Shown here one piece after another: positions 21,224 to 33,880 of a stretch of DNA of 64,000 nt; position 1 is the stretch's first letter, and each line of letters opens with the position of its first letter. A model generated the notes under the pieces. That model saw only the letters and a program-made list of their open reading frames with translations. It was not told the origin of the DNA and did not search any database. This stretch comes from Gnetum montanum (taxonomy: Eukaryota > Streptophyta > Gnetopsida > Gnetales > Gnetaceae), in contig MNCI01006062.1 of the NCBI GenBank assembly GCA_015680685.1, positions 7,015 through 71,014 of the forward strand. Reading direction: 5' to 3'. The translations under genes and the position numbers were made by a program.

Positions 21224-23200
21224 ATGAAAAGTATTGCACACGAAATAGATAATTATGTCTCCTTCTTCTTACGAGAGTGTTTCAACACCTAGGTTCGATA
21301 AAAGGAACAATTGGAGGAATAGTACACATGATAATTTGCCAGTCCCCCAATAGTTTCGTGTGGTATACGTTCATCCCGATGAGTATATACCAAAATTTAC
21401 CTTTATCCTCCACTAAGATGAACAAATGCTTTAGTGTGATTTAGAAGGTAACATAGTATTACCTCCAGATCACTTAGTTCCAGGCATGCTTCTTCATGCT
21501 CTCACACAAATTGGTATGCAGCACTTACAAGCAGAGTACGTTGTGCATGATCATGAATCGAGAGAGTATTGACCCACAGAGGCATAACATCAAAGGAATC
21601 TACAACAGGAAAGATGTTATGAATCCATGAAGAGGAAGCTGTCTCAGAATGTCCCGTATGTCATAGGTGAAAATGAGGGTGGTGAACCTACCTCAGGAGG
21701 TCTCCCACATAATGATGTTCCTCCCATTAACTTTGGTCAAGGGGTGGTGTATTAGAATCTTCACTCAACTATCCATAACCAAAATTCTGGTACTCATAGA
21801 CACAAAGGGTCTGAAAAAGGAACATGAACACATGACAAAGGAGGACATTCTAATCGTAACCATGATCGAGGCTGCGATCGTTGAAGAGAAGAAAGCAAGC
21901 ATCATCATGGTGACAATCCTTCTTCTTCTTCACCTTCATCATCTCCTTCACCCTCTCCTTTAGGATCTGGATGCAGTTGCAAAGGAAAAGACCCTTAGGA
22001 TAATGGTAAGTGAAATAGGAATCATAGACAAAGTAGCCGAGAAAGTGAATGAAGGCATTCTAAAGAAACCCATCATAAAAGGAGGAAGAGTAGGGAACAA
22101 CATAGGCATCATAGACGTCATAGACAGTACAATCACAATGAATCCCTACTCGCTACCCGAAGTATGCTAGATATAATTAAGGTTGTTAGAATCCCAACAA
22201 GGCACCAAAAAGATAGCAAGATCAAAAGATTAAACATGAACAATATTCCATGATTTGAAGGGGGATACAACGCTGATCCTCAAAATAATTTGCAAGCATT
22301 CCATGATGCATGTACCTTCCAAAACATAGAAAACAAGTGGCAAAAACTCAAGTTGTTTCCATGGACACTGATCAAGGAAGTGGAAAGATGGTACCGGTCC
22401 TTAGAACTAGAGTCCATTCATCGATGGAGTACCATGCTAGAACTATTCAATGATAAGTATCAAACATACTCTCGAGTGTTCAACCTGCGAAAGTAAATCC
22501 AAGGATGGAAACAAGGAGGACATGAACCATTGGATGCTACCATGGGCCAATATTATGCACTATTACATCATTGCCCAGGCCATGGTTACTCATAGAGGAA
22601 ACAACTACACCATCTCATAGATGGACTTAGGAATGAAACATGAAGAACCCTTTAGAATTATGCCCAAGGAAGGCTATCGAAGCTTAGGGCCCATCAAGTA
22701 CAAATATTGTTAGACCAAGTTGTTAAAGAGGAAGGTGAGTTAAGGAAAAGAGAGAGTGCAGAAGAATATAACAAAGATCCTTCCCTCCGAAAGAAGGGAG
22801 TTAGATTTTATGAGGATGAAGAAAAGTCACCACTTGAAGAGATGGTGAATAGGAAAACTTTGCCCATTCAAAAACTTGCATTAGAAGTATTGGCAAAGGT
22901 GGATCAAATATGAGACTCCCTAGATAATAGATTTCAAACCATTCTCAAAATAGTAGAAGAGTCTAAGGAACTAGGTAGTGACTGAGAAAGGAGGAAAAAG
23001 AAAGAAACTGAATATGCACGTAACAAAGGTAAGAGCAAAGTTGTCATCATTGAAGAGGTTGTGGGTTTGAATACAGACAATGATAGTGATGTGAAATATG
23101 CCAATATGACCATCCTAAGGGATGTTGTCCTGTAATCTCACATCTACAAGAGTATGGGGTGTATGCACTCAACCCATGATTAGATAGAAGGCAAACACCC
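21224..23200 (+). pseudogene. gag: gag of element A
   Basis: Structural protein that forms the virus-like particle. The start is ATG 21224 or 21255, by alignment with element B. Recognisable in order: FTFILH.DEQ (21390), a His/Arg/Ser-rich linker, then NIENKWQKLKLFPW, ERWYRSLELESIHRWSTMLE and KYQTYSRVFNLRK (22320-22495), which form the conserved capsid region, then KREEGELRKRES-like text. A knuckle CEICQYDHPKGCC (23090-23128) has CX2CX3HX4C spacing, the Athila form. Stops and frameshifts are numerous; the longest open parts are 21667-21963, 22290-22496 and 22707-22913. Confidence 0.85.
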
Positions 23201-23819
23201 CAAAAGTTACCTTATCCCCAAGGTAACCCAAGATAGTTCCACCAAACCTTGATGTATTATCCAAGTGGAACCCCACCACAACCAAATAAGCAGTACCAAC
23301 AATGGCAGCACCCACAATCATGGGGAATTCCACCACCACGTTAATAGTACCCTTACTGTCAACTTGACCCGTATGGATACTACGTGCAGCAACCGATCTC
23401 TCCACGTGACTCTATTGGTCATGTCACTCCCTAGCCTCACTACCAAGCCCATGAGTATTATAGAACTACTTCTCCTATGGGTGATGTTTCACAAATGTAT
23501 TATCCTTCTCATCCGGCTGCATCTCTTCCACCCTTAACTCCATTACCACTTGCTCTAGCCATGCAGAGTGAGCTCCCTGCCTAGCCACAACAATGTAATG
23601 CTACAAGGGTTGTTAATCCTCATCCTACCATTGGTTTGAACAACTGTGTAAAGAAGAGATCTTTCTTTAGGACCAACAGTCCAACTAAGTCCTTGCAGTC
23701 ACAAGTGGCTAACTCTCCAAAGGCCTCACCATCATTTGAAACTTCAAAACTCCCTTCAAACCAAAGGCCACATGCAACACACATGGTCATGTTGATGCAT
23801 GTCATTATCGATTAGATTA

Positions 23820-24283
23820 AGGCTTGCCACCTTCCTAGGAAATTCTTTGATCTTGGGAGTCCTCTTATATATTTACAAATCGTTAGGAATGAACCTTACA
23901 AAGCTCTTTTAGATTCAGGTTTTGGTGTCAACTTAATCTCTCAAGAAATGTATAAAGCTTGGAACCTACCTTCACTAAAAAAGAGTAACATTCATTTAGA
24001 GTTGGCCAACTAGTCCATTATTATCCCATTCGGACTCATGGAGGACATTGTTACCACTATTTGTGGATGGTTGTATCCAGCCGACTTCCTAGTGATTCAA
24101 GTCAACAACTGTAAGGAGGACTTCCCAATCATAATAGGAAGAGAATGGCTAAGCACAATTGATGCACTCCTAGGAATACATGATCTTTCCCTAGAGATAT
24201 CAAAGGAAAATATATTCAAAAAGATTGAGAAGAAGAAATTTTCGTGCATCGCATACAATGACACAGGGTGTAATTACATGTAG
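23820..24283 (+). pseudogene. Aspartic protease of element A
   Basis: Retropepsin-type protease that matures Gag-Pol. ALLDSGFGVNLIS (about 23905-23945) holds the catalytic DSG, followed by EMYKAWNLPSLKKSN, FGLMEDIVTTICGW, ADFLVIQVNN and IIIGREWLSTIDALL. Element B has DSGS at the same place; here the fourth residue is Phe. Stops at about 23800-23820 and 24012, and one right after the domain at 24281, break the frame. Confidence 0.85.
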
Positions 24284-24599
24284 AAGTCTTGGTTCGTATA
24301 ATGTTTAACATTGCCTGCATGCAACCAGTGTGTGCAAGTAACTAACATACAAATATGTGTGTATGTAGTAGCCACAAGATAGGAAGACATCTAGTGGCTG
24401 ACAGCTGACCAAGAGAGCAATTCAACTATATGCATGAAACCAACTGAGGGTTTGACTTGAGCTTACATTGATAGCATAGACACATTAGAGTAAGTTCATT
24501 ATTAACATCCAGGTCTTGACATTGAAAATATCAACTAGGAGAAGTTGAAAATCCTTGAAAACTTTAAGTAAGAGCCCCTTGAGTTAAAATCGTTGCCCA

Positions 24600-26050
24600 C
24601 TGGTATGGAGTATACAGTTCTCAAAAATGAAAAATCAATAATTATTAATGCTAAGCTCGCTCATCAACCAAAAGAGAGGCTACTAAAAATGGTGAACAAA
24701 TGGTCAAAATCCTTTGCTTGGTCATATCTTGAATTAACTGGAATAGACCCTAGGATATGACAACATAGGATTTACATTGACCCCACCATGAAGCCCGGAT
24801 GACAACTACAGAGGTGATTGAACCCAAAGCTAAAGCAAGTGGTGAAAGAAGAAATTGAACAACTTCTAAAAGCTAGGTTCATCAACCCCATTGCTGATAA
24901 CGAATGGGTTAGTCCATTAGTTATTGTGACCAAAAAGGGAGGTAAATGGAGGATGTGTATATACTTTAGGCTACTAAACATGGAAATGTTCAAAGACCAA
25001 TTTCCATTTCCATTCGTCGACCAAGTCTTAGACACCATTGTAAGGCATCGCTACTATAGTTTTTTGGATGGGTACAGTGGATACAACCAAATCCAAATAG
25101 CATTAGAAGACCAAGCCAAGACCATGTTCACAAGTCCTTGGGGGACATTTGCATACAAACAGATGCCATTTGGCTCATGTAATGCTCCTACAATGTTTCA
25201 ACATTTGGTTCTGAGTATCTTTTAGTACCAAATAGGGAATGGTGTAGAGGTCTTCATGGACAATTTCTCTACCTACGGAGCAGACTTTGAATAAGCACTA
25301 GACCGACTAGAGCATGTACTAAAACAATTTGTTGAAACCAACTTAAGGCTTAACTGGAAAAAAAGCCATTTAATGGTCCAAGAAGGCATAGTATTAGGAC
25401 ATAAGATTTCACAAACATGAATAGAGGTAGACCCTGAAAAGATCAAAGTCATCCAAGGAATCACACATCAACTTGAAACTATAAAAGACATCTGATCATT
25501 CCTTGGACACACTAGCTATTATAGATGATTCATTGAGAACTTTTTAAAGGTTGCAAAACCATTGGTTAAACTAACAAAAAAGGATGTACCCTTTGATTAG
25601 ACCAAGGAATGTGAACTAGCTTTCCAAACCTTGAAGCAGAAGCTTGTAGAAACACCCATTCTACAAGCTCTTGATTAGTCTAAGTTGTTCCATATAATGA
25701 TTGACATGTCCAACTTTGTCTTAGGAGTTGTACTCATGTAGTTAGATGACCAAAAACAACCCTATTACATCCATTGTGTGAGTCAAAGTATTTCTGGTGC
25801 ATAGCTTAACTACACCACAACAGAAAAGGAGTGAATGACTGTGGTGTTTGCACTAGATAAGTTTAGGAACTATGTATTGGGCTATAAGGTATTTGTACAC
25901 ATAGACCATAGTGCAATTAAGTTCCTGTTGAATAAACCAACAGTGAGCCTTCACATCATAAGATGCTTGTAATCTTACAAGAGTTGAATCTTACAATGGT
26001 AGATTATAAAGGCATCGAGAACATTGTTGCTGATCATTTATCTTGGTTAA
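24600..26050 (+). pseudogene. Reverse transcriptase and RNase H of element A
   Basis: The open run 24818-25225 contains KQVVKEEIEQLLKARFI, SPLVIVTKKGGKWRMCIYFR, FLDGYSGYNQIQIA and TSPWGTFAYKQMPFG. Two catalytic positions are changed: the first Asp is Tyr (CIYFR for CIDFR in D) and the YVDD equivalent is FMDN at about 25256 (FMDD in D). RNase H follows, with FVLGVVLM, an active-site-like TTTEKE (25815) and HIDHSAIKFLL (25905). RNase H frames are interrupted by TAG and TGA codons. It copied element RNA into DNA; this copy cannot. Confidence 0.88.
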
Positions 26051-27453
26051 GATGGGACAAAAAAGAGAATGAATATCCACTTTCTAATCACTTTCCTGAT
26101 GAATTCCTCTTTGCAGGTGTAATAAATAATCAATTAACCACAGAAATAAATTGGTATAGTATCATTCTTACCTATCTCCTTACCCAAGAAACACCACAAG
26201 AGTTAGACGTTAAAAGAAACAACAATTTCTACATTGAGCCAAGTATTTCATGGAAATCAATGGGCATCTTTATAAGGTATGCTCCGATGGCTTGGTTCGA
26301 TGGTGTGTTCTTGAAGTAGATCAATTACAAGTTCTCCAAGACACTCATGAGGGTCCTTGTGTAGATCATTACATAGGGAGATGAACAACCATTAAAATCT
26401 TACTTGCACGATATTATTGGCCTACATTGTTCCGAGACACTCATCATTTTGTCCAATCTTATGAGCACTACCAACATGATGGGGAAATGACTACTAGAAT
26501 GGAGGGTCCAGAATAATGGATTCAACCTTTAAAACCCTTCGATATATGAGGAATTAATTTTATGGGGCCTATTACACCAATGTCCAATGGAAAAGCCTAC
26601 ATTGTTGTTGTTGTTGACTATTTTACAAAATGGGCAAAAGTAGCCACTGTTATGGACCATACATCATCTACCATTGCACAATTTGTTCAACAAAAAATCA
26701 TAAATAGGTTTGGCATGCCTCGTGCACTTATTTTGGATAATGGTACACATTATATAGGTGTGACTTTCTAGAAGTTGATGCAATGCTTGGGAGTGGAACA
26801 CAAGTTGACTACACCATATCACCCTCAAGAAAATGGTCAAGTCAAGGTCACTAATAGGGAGATTACAAAAATATTAACACGACCAGTTAGCAAGTATAGG
26901 TAAGATTGGAGCACAAAATTGAATGATGCTCTTTGGGCATATCGCTCCATGTGGAAACTCCCTATAGGCTACTCTCCTTACGAGTTAGTGTACGGTAAGC
27001 TTCCAATGCTTCCTATTCAAGCAAAGCTCCGTACACTATCCAAAGCATGTGACCTCAACCTTGACCTCAATCTAGCATAAAAAGAATGGTTAATGAACCT
27101 TAACTTGCTAGATGAAAATCGATTAGTCGCCCTATCATCTAATGAATTGCACAAGGCTTTTAATAAACAACATCATGACCTAAAAGTTAGAAAAGTTAAA
27201 TACCAACTAGGAGATAAGGTTCTTTATTAGAACCCCACATACATGCCACAACGCACTAAATTTCAGATGCTATGGGAAGGACCTTATATTATTCATGCAA
27301 CTTTTCCTTCAGGGGCCATGATGATTTACAAACCTAATAGCCCGGATAAGAAATTGTTGGTCAACATCCAACAAACCAAACCTTTCGATGAGCCTAGAAC
27401 AACCAGTACCAATACTACCTCTATTCGTGGACAACCCTACTCATTATTTTGAA
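26050..27453 (+). pseudogene. Integrase of element A
   Basis: Catalytic core: VVVDYFTKWAKV supplies the first Asp (26610) and LILDNGTHYIG the second (26735). The position of the catalytic Glu is Lys (NGQVKVTNREI, 26835). The N-terminal His/Cys zinc region (26390-26500) is decayed. The C-terminal open run 27243-27452 has LWEGPYIIHATFPSGAM, the GPY/F module found in Ty3/gypsy integrases. It joined element DNA to the target. Several stops are present. Confidence 0.87.
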
Positions 27454-27810
27454 TCTCCTCTTTCCAACCTAGTCATGGGGGAGATGGCCAAAAATGTTAA
27501 CCATTCTAAGCCCTTAGCTCTTTTTGTATTTTTGTTTTACACATGTTTTCAATTTTACTTATTTTTGTTTTACACCATTGTTCACATTTTTACTATTTCT
27601 TTGTTTAATTTACTTTCATTCATCATACAATAAGTGCTCATGATGATGGATTGTATTATAATGATGTTGATTGCTAATGTTTGGTTTTTACATTTAACTT
27701 TCAATGTTGATACTAAGATATGGTTCTTTTGATAAAATAGGCAATGAGTCCATGTCATCCATTCATCCATTCAACTCTGTGGTCTCCCTTGGCTTTGGAA
27801 CTATACTATC
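27454..27810 (+). other. 3' non-coding region of element A, first part
   Basis: AGTCATGGGGGAGATGGCC (27471-27489) is the internal polypurine motif. A T-rich TTTTTGTTTTACA block follows (27520-27590), then text aligned with 43600-43740 of element B up to the nested LTR. No coding content. Confidence 0.7.
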
Positions 27811-28912
27811 TGATGAGACGCGACTTGCACTAGGCCGCGATATCGCGTCTTACCCTACGATATCGCGTACGCGATATCACGTCCCGCCGCCATATCTATA
27901 AATAAGAGGTAGCACTCCCTTCATTTTCCAATCCTGGCTAGTGTAGCGAAGCTCTGGCAGATTGATCACTCCAGAGTTAGAATTTTTCCCCATGTGCCCG
28001 CAGTAGGAGTCCTAGAGTGAACAGCTCTTTATTCGAGCAGCTTGTAACCTGAACCCAAGTTGTGTACGGCAATAAAGACGAACTTGNNNNNNNNNNNNNN
28101 NNNNNNNNNNNNNNNNNNNNNNNNNNNNNNNNNNNNNNNNNNNNNNNNNNNNNNNNNNNNNNNNNNNNNNNNNNNNNNNNNNNNNNNNNNNNNNNNNNNN
28201 NNNNNNNNNNNNNNNNNNNNNNNNNNNNNNNNNNNNNNNNNNNNNNNNNNNNNNNNNNNNNNNNNNNNNNNNNNNNNNNNNNNNNNNNNNNNNNNNNNNN
28301 NNNNNNNNNNNNNNNNNNNNNNNNNNNNNNNNNNNNNNNNNNNNNNNNNNNNNNNNNNNNNNNNNNNNNNNNNNNNNNNNNNNNNNNNNNNNNNNNNNNN
28401 NNNNNNNNNNNNNNNNNNNNNNNNNNNNNNNNNNNNNNNNNNNNNNNNNNNNNNNNNNNNNNNNNNNNNNNNNNNNNNNNNNNNNNNNNNNNNNNNNNNN
28501 NNNNNNNNNNNNNNNNNNNNNNNNNNNNNNNNNNNNNNNNNNNNNNNNNNNNNNNNNNNNNNNNNNNNNNNNNNNNNNNNNNNNNNNNNNNNNNNNNNNN
28601 NNNNNNNNNNNNNNNNNNNNNNNNNNNNNNNNNNNNNNNNNNNNNNNNNNNNNNNNNNNNNNNNNNNNNNNNNNNNNNNNNNNNNNNNNNNNNNNNNNNN
28701 NNNNNNNNNNNNNNNNNNNNNNNNNNNNNNNNNNNNNNNNNNNNNNNNNNNNNNNNNNNNNNNNNNNNNNNNNNNNNNNNNNNNNNNNNNNNNNNNNNNN
28801 NNNNNNNNNNNNNNNNNNNNNNNNNNNNNNNNNNNNNNNNNNNNNNNNNNNNNNNNNNNNNNNNNNNNNNNNNNNNNNNNNNNNNNNNNNNNNNNNNNNN
28901 NNNNNNNNNNNN
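27811..28912 (+). mobile_element. Family-B LTR nested in element A, mostly hidden by Ns
   Basis: TGATGAGACGCGACTTGCA starts at 27811 and matches the element B LTR start (38796). A GATATC cluster, TATAAATA (27897-27904) and AATAAA (28071-28076) are visible. The sequence becomes an N run at 28087, exactly before the hairpin modules. After the Ns the element A 3' region resumes, so this is probably a solo LTR; a complete nested element cannot be excluded because the N length may be arbitrary. The right target duplication is not visible. Confidence 0.85.
28087..28912. other. Assembly gap (826 Ns)
   Basis: The sequence is unknown. The left edge abuts the repeat-rich U5 of the family-B LTR; the right edge is in element A's 3' non-coding region (homologous to about 44210). 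Confidence 1.
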
Positions 28913-30089
28913 CTCCTTGGAATGGTGGTGACTCTATGAATGCATTCTTGTTGCTTCAAGAGGATGGGTTGGTCAAATGTGTTGATGCGAGGTCACTGAA
29001 TGTGGTTTGTTTGAATCTAAATTTGGAATGAATTCTATTCAGTTACTGTAACCATATAATACATAAGGGACTTTACAAAACCTTGCTCTTGGAATTCCAT
29101 TCCATTTTCTCCTCTCCTTCCATATTTTTCCCAAATTCCACCTCATTGCCAATTTTATGATCAGTCTATATCTTGGTTGAGATACTATTCATCTTTGGTA
29201 ACTTCTTGTGGGTAAAGTTCCTAACTGTTATTCCATACATCATTCCTAGAGCCTACGGACTCTTTGGTTTGCGAGTTTATCAGGGCATAAAAGGCATGAG
29301 CCTACTTTGGGGAGGTCCCATTGACATTCCTTTATGGTACAATTGTTAAGTTCTTTCCCTTAAACATTCTTTGCAATCAACCATTTCTCATTCCATCCCC
29401 ATCCATGACATCCAATTTATTAGCTTCACCATTGTTATTTCTCTTATCTTTCTTGTTCCTTTAGCTTTTCCATCTTATTTCTACTAGAGGTTTGCTCTTA
29501 CTCATGGGGGCCCTATCAAAAAAATTTTCATTCTATTCCCTATCTCACCCCTACAACTTGGGTAGTTATCAGTTAAAAACCTCTAACCCAGTATCTGCCA
29601 TACCCACAACCCAACCAAGGTACTTCATATCGAGGCAAGGTATCAACTACATTATATCTTATCTATCTTTGCTAATTCATGACTATGTTGTGTGTGCATA
29701 TGGTGACCATACAAACAATGGACTGGGATAAGAGGGAGCACTTGGGATGGATTGGAGTGGGAGTAGTTATGTAAGGAACACGCTTCATAACATGGCTATG
29801 GATAAATAACAAAGTGCACATTTTTGACATCAGTAGCAACACACCTCATTCTCTTTTCTCTCTCTCTTTCCCTTCAAGCTGTTAGATGAGGGTTTGGATG
29901 CCATCTATGTACAGTGTTCACCATAATAGTTATGAACACCAATGTTGTAATATGTTTGTTGATTTGTTCACTAGGCACTTTGAGTTTGTCGTCCATGTCA
30001 CTGTCAGTTATCATTCAGTTAATAATCCCATACTTTCCCAATATTTTGTAAGGAACTTGAGGATGAGTTTTCATTCAGTCGTGGGAGTA
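28913..30089 (+). other. 3' non-coding region of element A, second part, with conserved block and polypurine tract
   Basis: The conserved block (GAGCCTACGGACTCTTTGG and GAGCCTACTTTGGGGAGG, 29250-29320) is shared with all the other elements. TAATAATCCCATAC (30018) and the polypurine tract AGTCGTGGGAGTA (30077-30089) precede the LTR. Small open frames at 29492-29731 and 29886-30092 are not supported as genes. Confidence 0.75.
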
Positions 30090-30917
30090 TGATGAACTGT
30101 GATATTGGGGTTGTGATATCACATTTGAGATATCAGGTCTACGATATCAGAGCTGAACAAGCGATATCGGGCATGAGATGTTGGGACCCACCTCATCACT
30201 TATAAATAAGAGGCGGGTGTGCTTGGTTTGCATAGTTAGTCTTAGTCCCTTACCCAAACTCTTGCAATTTTTCTTCCTTAGAGTTAGAATTATTTCTGAG
30301 TGCCTACAGTAGGAGTCATAAAGTGAATAGATCTTTATTCAAGCATTGTGTACCTGAGCACACCTTATGGCTGAAAATAAAGACAAACTTTGTGATAAAT
30401 CTTACAACATTTAGAATAGCTTATTTAATGTTATTTACAGTTATTTAATGCTTTCCTTAGTTAATTAATGTTCTCTCTCTCACCTTGTTAACTCTCCTAA
30501 GTAGTACAACCACTTCGAGCTTGGGTGGAACACTTGTAACCTAGTATCAATTAGTGTTTGGTAATCCTAGTAGTGTTGCATTGGTTTAGGATGTGTACGA
30601 CAAGTGGGAACGAATGCTGGTGTTAGGACTAGTTAGAGCATAGTTGATTAGTTAAATTAAATTAGTTACTTAATTAGTTCACTTCTCCCTTTGTAGCACT
30701 AGGACATAAAACTTTAGAAAATATATAAGAATCATATACCTCAAGTTTACTTAACCATACAATCGCGCTACACAAGTAAGCTTGGGAAGACAATGATTGA
30801 CTAACCCATCTAGGTTTTGTGAAGGCACATAAGCACTTAGTCCTTGGAATTCGATCAGATCATGCGTGTACGCTTGTATTCGTATGGTTGAGCATAGGAA
30901 TACCTCGCCGCTCATCA
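30090..30917 (+). mobile_element. 3' LTR of element A
   Basis: TGATGAACTGTG at the start and CTCATCA at 30911-30917. It aligns with 20293-21116 over its full length with scattered substitutions, showing an old insertion. The U5 module is at 30504-30620, with P2 CCACTT/AAGTGG intact and P3 decayed by one mismatch. Confidence 0.93.
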
Positions 30918-30922
30918 GATAT

Positions 30923-32560
30923 GTATGAGGATAAGTAGTTGATTAGTAGCAATGAGTCTCAATGTGGTATGGAACATAGGTGAGGCTAAGTTAGGTGCCA
31001 TAAAAGCTAGTGTGCACATGCAATCCTTGAGGGTTCTAAGGAGCTTTCTATTAGCAACTGTTTGGGACTGCCAACATTGGGCCTTTGGGTCTTGTGACTG
31101 GGGTCACGGGATGCGAAGGTGTTCCTGAAACAGGATTTAGGTGCTTATTGGTCTCTAGCAACACTAAGGCCCAGATACCTCCAAATAAACTTAGTGGTTA
31201 TGAAACAAACTAAACATGAGTATGTTTTTGCTGTTGTGAATGTTGAAATGGTTGGGTTGTGTATAAAACCATAATTGGCTATCATAAAAGAAATTTAGCT
31301 AACTTTGTTAAATACTATGAGTTGTTGAAGGTTCCTATTTTGTCAAATCACTTAGTCTATATAGTCCCAATAGTACATTACTTGTAACAAATAAAATTTT
31401 GCAAAAACATTTGAGCACTATTTTGCCAATCCACTCATAATTTTCCCCAAAGGGAAAATTCCATAGGAAAACTAGAAATAGAGTGAGATTCAATGGGTTT
31501 TAGAAAGACAAAAAGAAAAGAAAGCATATTTTTGTGTAATATCAAACATTTAAGCAAGATAATTTGACATGAGAAAACACTTCATAATAAAGCTATTCCA
31601 ATTCAATCTAACAATGAATTGTCCATATCGTCTATGCTCAACAAGCAATTTCATAAAAGACAATTTTATTACACTATTAAAAATGCTACATAAATGACAA
31701 ACTACAAGCTTCTATTTTGACCAGTTAATAGTTTTCAGGAATTACATTCAACTAAGTCTTTAGAAAAATTTGACAATTTCAAGATTGAAATACTAAGACA
31801 ATACACTTTAAAATAATGAAGCTATTTTAGTCATCTCAAAATATCAAAGATTTTCCTAGATCCCCAATGGTCAAAATAGCCAATTTTTTAAAGACATTAC
31901 TATTAAATTGTTGTATAGGCTTTTCAACAACATAAGCTTTTTTATGCAAACATTAATAGAAGTCTAATATTGTGCAAAAATAGAGCTATAAAAGCAACTT
32001 AGAAAAATCCCAAAATTAAATGCCAAGCACCATACAATCTAAACCATTAGCTAAGTAACTCAAATAAAATGAGAAGAAATGAATTCACAGGACTAAAACA
32101 AAGTATCTAATTGATGTTTTTAGCAAGCCATGCTTTAAAAGAAATCTTCAATATTCTTCAAAGTTGCTTCCTGAATTCCCCAAATCCCTTGAATTCTACC
32201 CTTGAAGCCCTTTTTATAGTGGCTTCATGGTAGTTAGAATCATCATTGAAGGTTAAGGTGAATATAAAATATTTAGGAAATTTATTAATAACTACCTTTA
32301 GAAGTTATAACTTCCTTGTGGAGTTATGTACAAATCAAGCCATAGTTGGCAAGTGTCTTTTTAGTTGTATATATCATGGGTACTTAGCTATACAAACATA
32401 AAAAAGTACAACTTTTACGGGAAGTTCAATCATCATAAAAATACAAGGTCCCATTACCAAGGGTCATGGGATAACTACCTTTCTTTTTAATCATAATGAC
32501 AATATATATTTTTTAAAAAATAAATATTGGATTTATACGATCAACAATGGTGATGAACTT
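30923..32560. other. Non-LTR flank between elements A and D; possible minus-strand promoter
   Basis: Mostly AT-rich with no open frame of note. On the minus strand, TATAAAAAGGGCTTCAAGG at about 32220-32202 looks like a TATA box with a transcribed leader, as in many plant LTRs, but I cannot find LTR ends around it. Nothing else is supported. Confidence 0.35.
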
Positions 32561-33880
32561 ATACTCGTATATGCTATCCCACTGCCAAGTATTCACCGGA
32601 GCGTTCACACATACGATGTATTCATTCTATAACTGCGATTTCATAATCTATCATATTCTAAAAGAAGGCTACCAAGGTTCCTCTCTATAATTGTCCAACC
32701 TGGGCGTCCAGTTTTTTTTTCACGTGTGCCGTCCAACATGCAACAACACTGCCACTGCCCTTGCCTCACTTGTCTTCCATGCCATCGATGCTGCGACTTC
32801 TGAAATTTCCTCTGCATGATCCACCTGCGGCTTCAACGTTGTCTCATGTCGTTTTACAATGATTTAGCAGTTAGGGTTTTGAATCCTTGGCTTCACCAAG
32901 TTACATGGCGTCATGAATTCCAACCGATGCGCAGAAAAATACCCTTGAATTTAGTTGGAGTACGTCTTTGTCGCTATTCTTCGTTCTGTGAAAGAGCTTG
33001 CCATAGAGGTCCAGCATGGCTGTGAGCAGCCTGCTTCAGATTGCACAGGAATAGCAAATTGCTTAGATTTTGCAACAGGTTCATTTTGAAGGAGGCCAAG
33101 ACATCCTCGGAAGCTCTCTCGTAGGCACAATGACGGTGTTGCGGCTTCAAGCTATGGACTTCCGAGATTTGTGCTTGAGAAACTGGAGACACGACTGATT
33201 TTTAGGTGGAGGGTTCATTCGTACGAGGGTAGTGCTTCTAGGAGGATGATTGAGTGTAGGGATGGGTATAATATTTATTTTATTCGAATTCTAAAATCAT
33301 GAAACTGATTCGATCTCCACTGTTGCCCTAAATGATCCTGAAGACGGAAGAAAAATTCATAAGATTATGACCAAAAATGGTGTTGGATCTTATTTATATG
33401 CAAATATGGTGTTTGATGAAATGCCTGTGCATTTTCTCGGTTTCATCCCGAGTCATAGAATTAAATTTTACTGTCTTTGTTTTATCAAAACCTCTGTTAA
33501 TGCCATTGAAGATGCCCCTATACTTGCTTTCATCCATCCCTAGAGCTGATTCCCAACCCTTTGGATCAGTCATAACACCAGTATCCTCTGCTTGATACAT
33601 TCCAAGATAGCTGTAGATGTACTGGAATTATCTCTTACAATATGATTCGAAAGATATATGGCTTTCTTCCTTAAGACTCTTGAAAAGCAAATTCATCGGT
33701 CTTCAAACATATAGGTGCACTGTTAACGGTAGTTGGAGAGTCGACCAAAATGTCAATCATGCTATTTTGATATTGGCAAGGTTTAACCAGAAGCAGAATC
33801 CGGTTGAAGTCTGGGATTTTTGCACCATCTTTTGACTTGAAAAACATTCTTTAGCCTTATCCATTTCAGTTTCTCTTTTG
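32560..33880. other. Gene-like island of higher GC, identity unknown
   Basis: Base composition is more balanced than in the surroundings and the sequence is not repeated elsewhere in the window. On the plus strand near 33340-33430, GRKIHKIMTKNGVGSYLYAN and VFDEMP recall a pentatricopeptide-repeat protein, in two pieces and in frame only briefly. A 69-codon frame (32816-33025) and a 68-codon minus-strand frame (33600-33394) have no recognised motif. It may be a host gene relic or captured fragment. No intact gene can be called. Confidence 0.3.

Larger units (their letters stand above)
20288..30922 (+). mobile_element. Element A: Athila/Tat-like Ty3/gypsy retrotransposon with target duplication GATAT
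   Basis: LTRs at 20293-21116 and 30090-30917 are bounded by the duplication GATAT (20288-20292, 30918-30922). Between them lie a primer site, gag, protease, reverse transcriptase/RNase H, integrase, a 3' non-coding region and a polypurine tract. There is no aORF: the non-coding block leads directly to the tract. A family-B LTR with an N run sits at 27811-28912. All genes are broken by stops. Confidence 0.95.

Noticed and set aside
28012-29031. Long open frames of about 300 codons spanning the first N run, on both strands
   Set aside because: They are produced by unknown bases; only a few real codons flank the gap. The same applies to the frames at 44658-45647.
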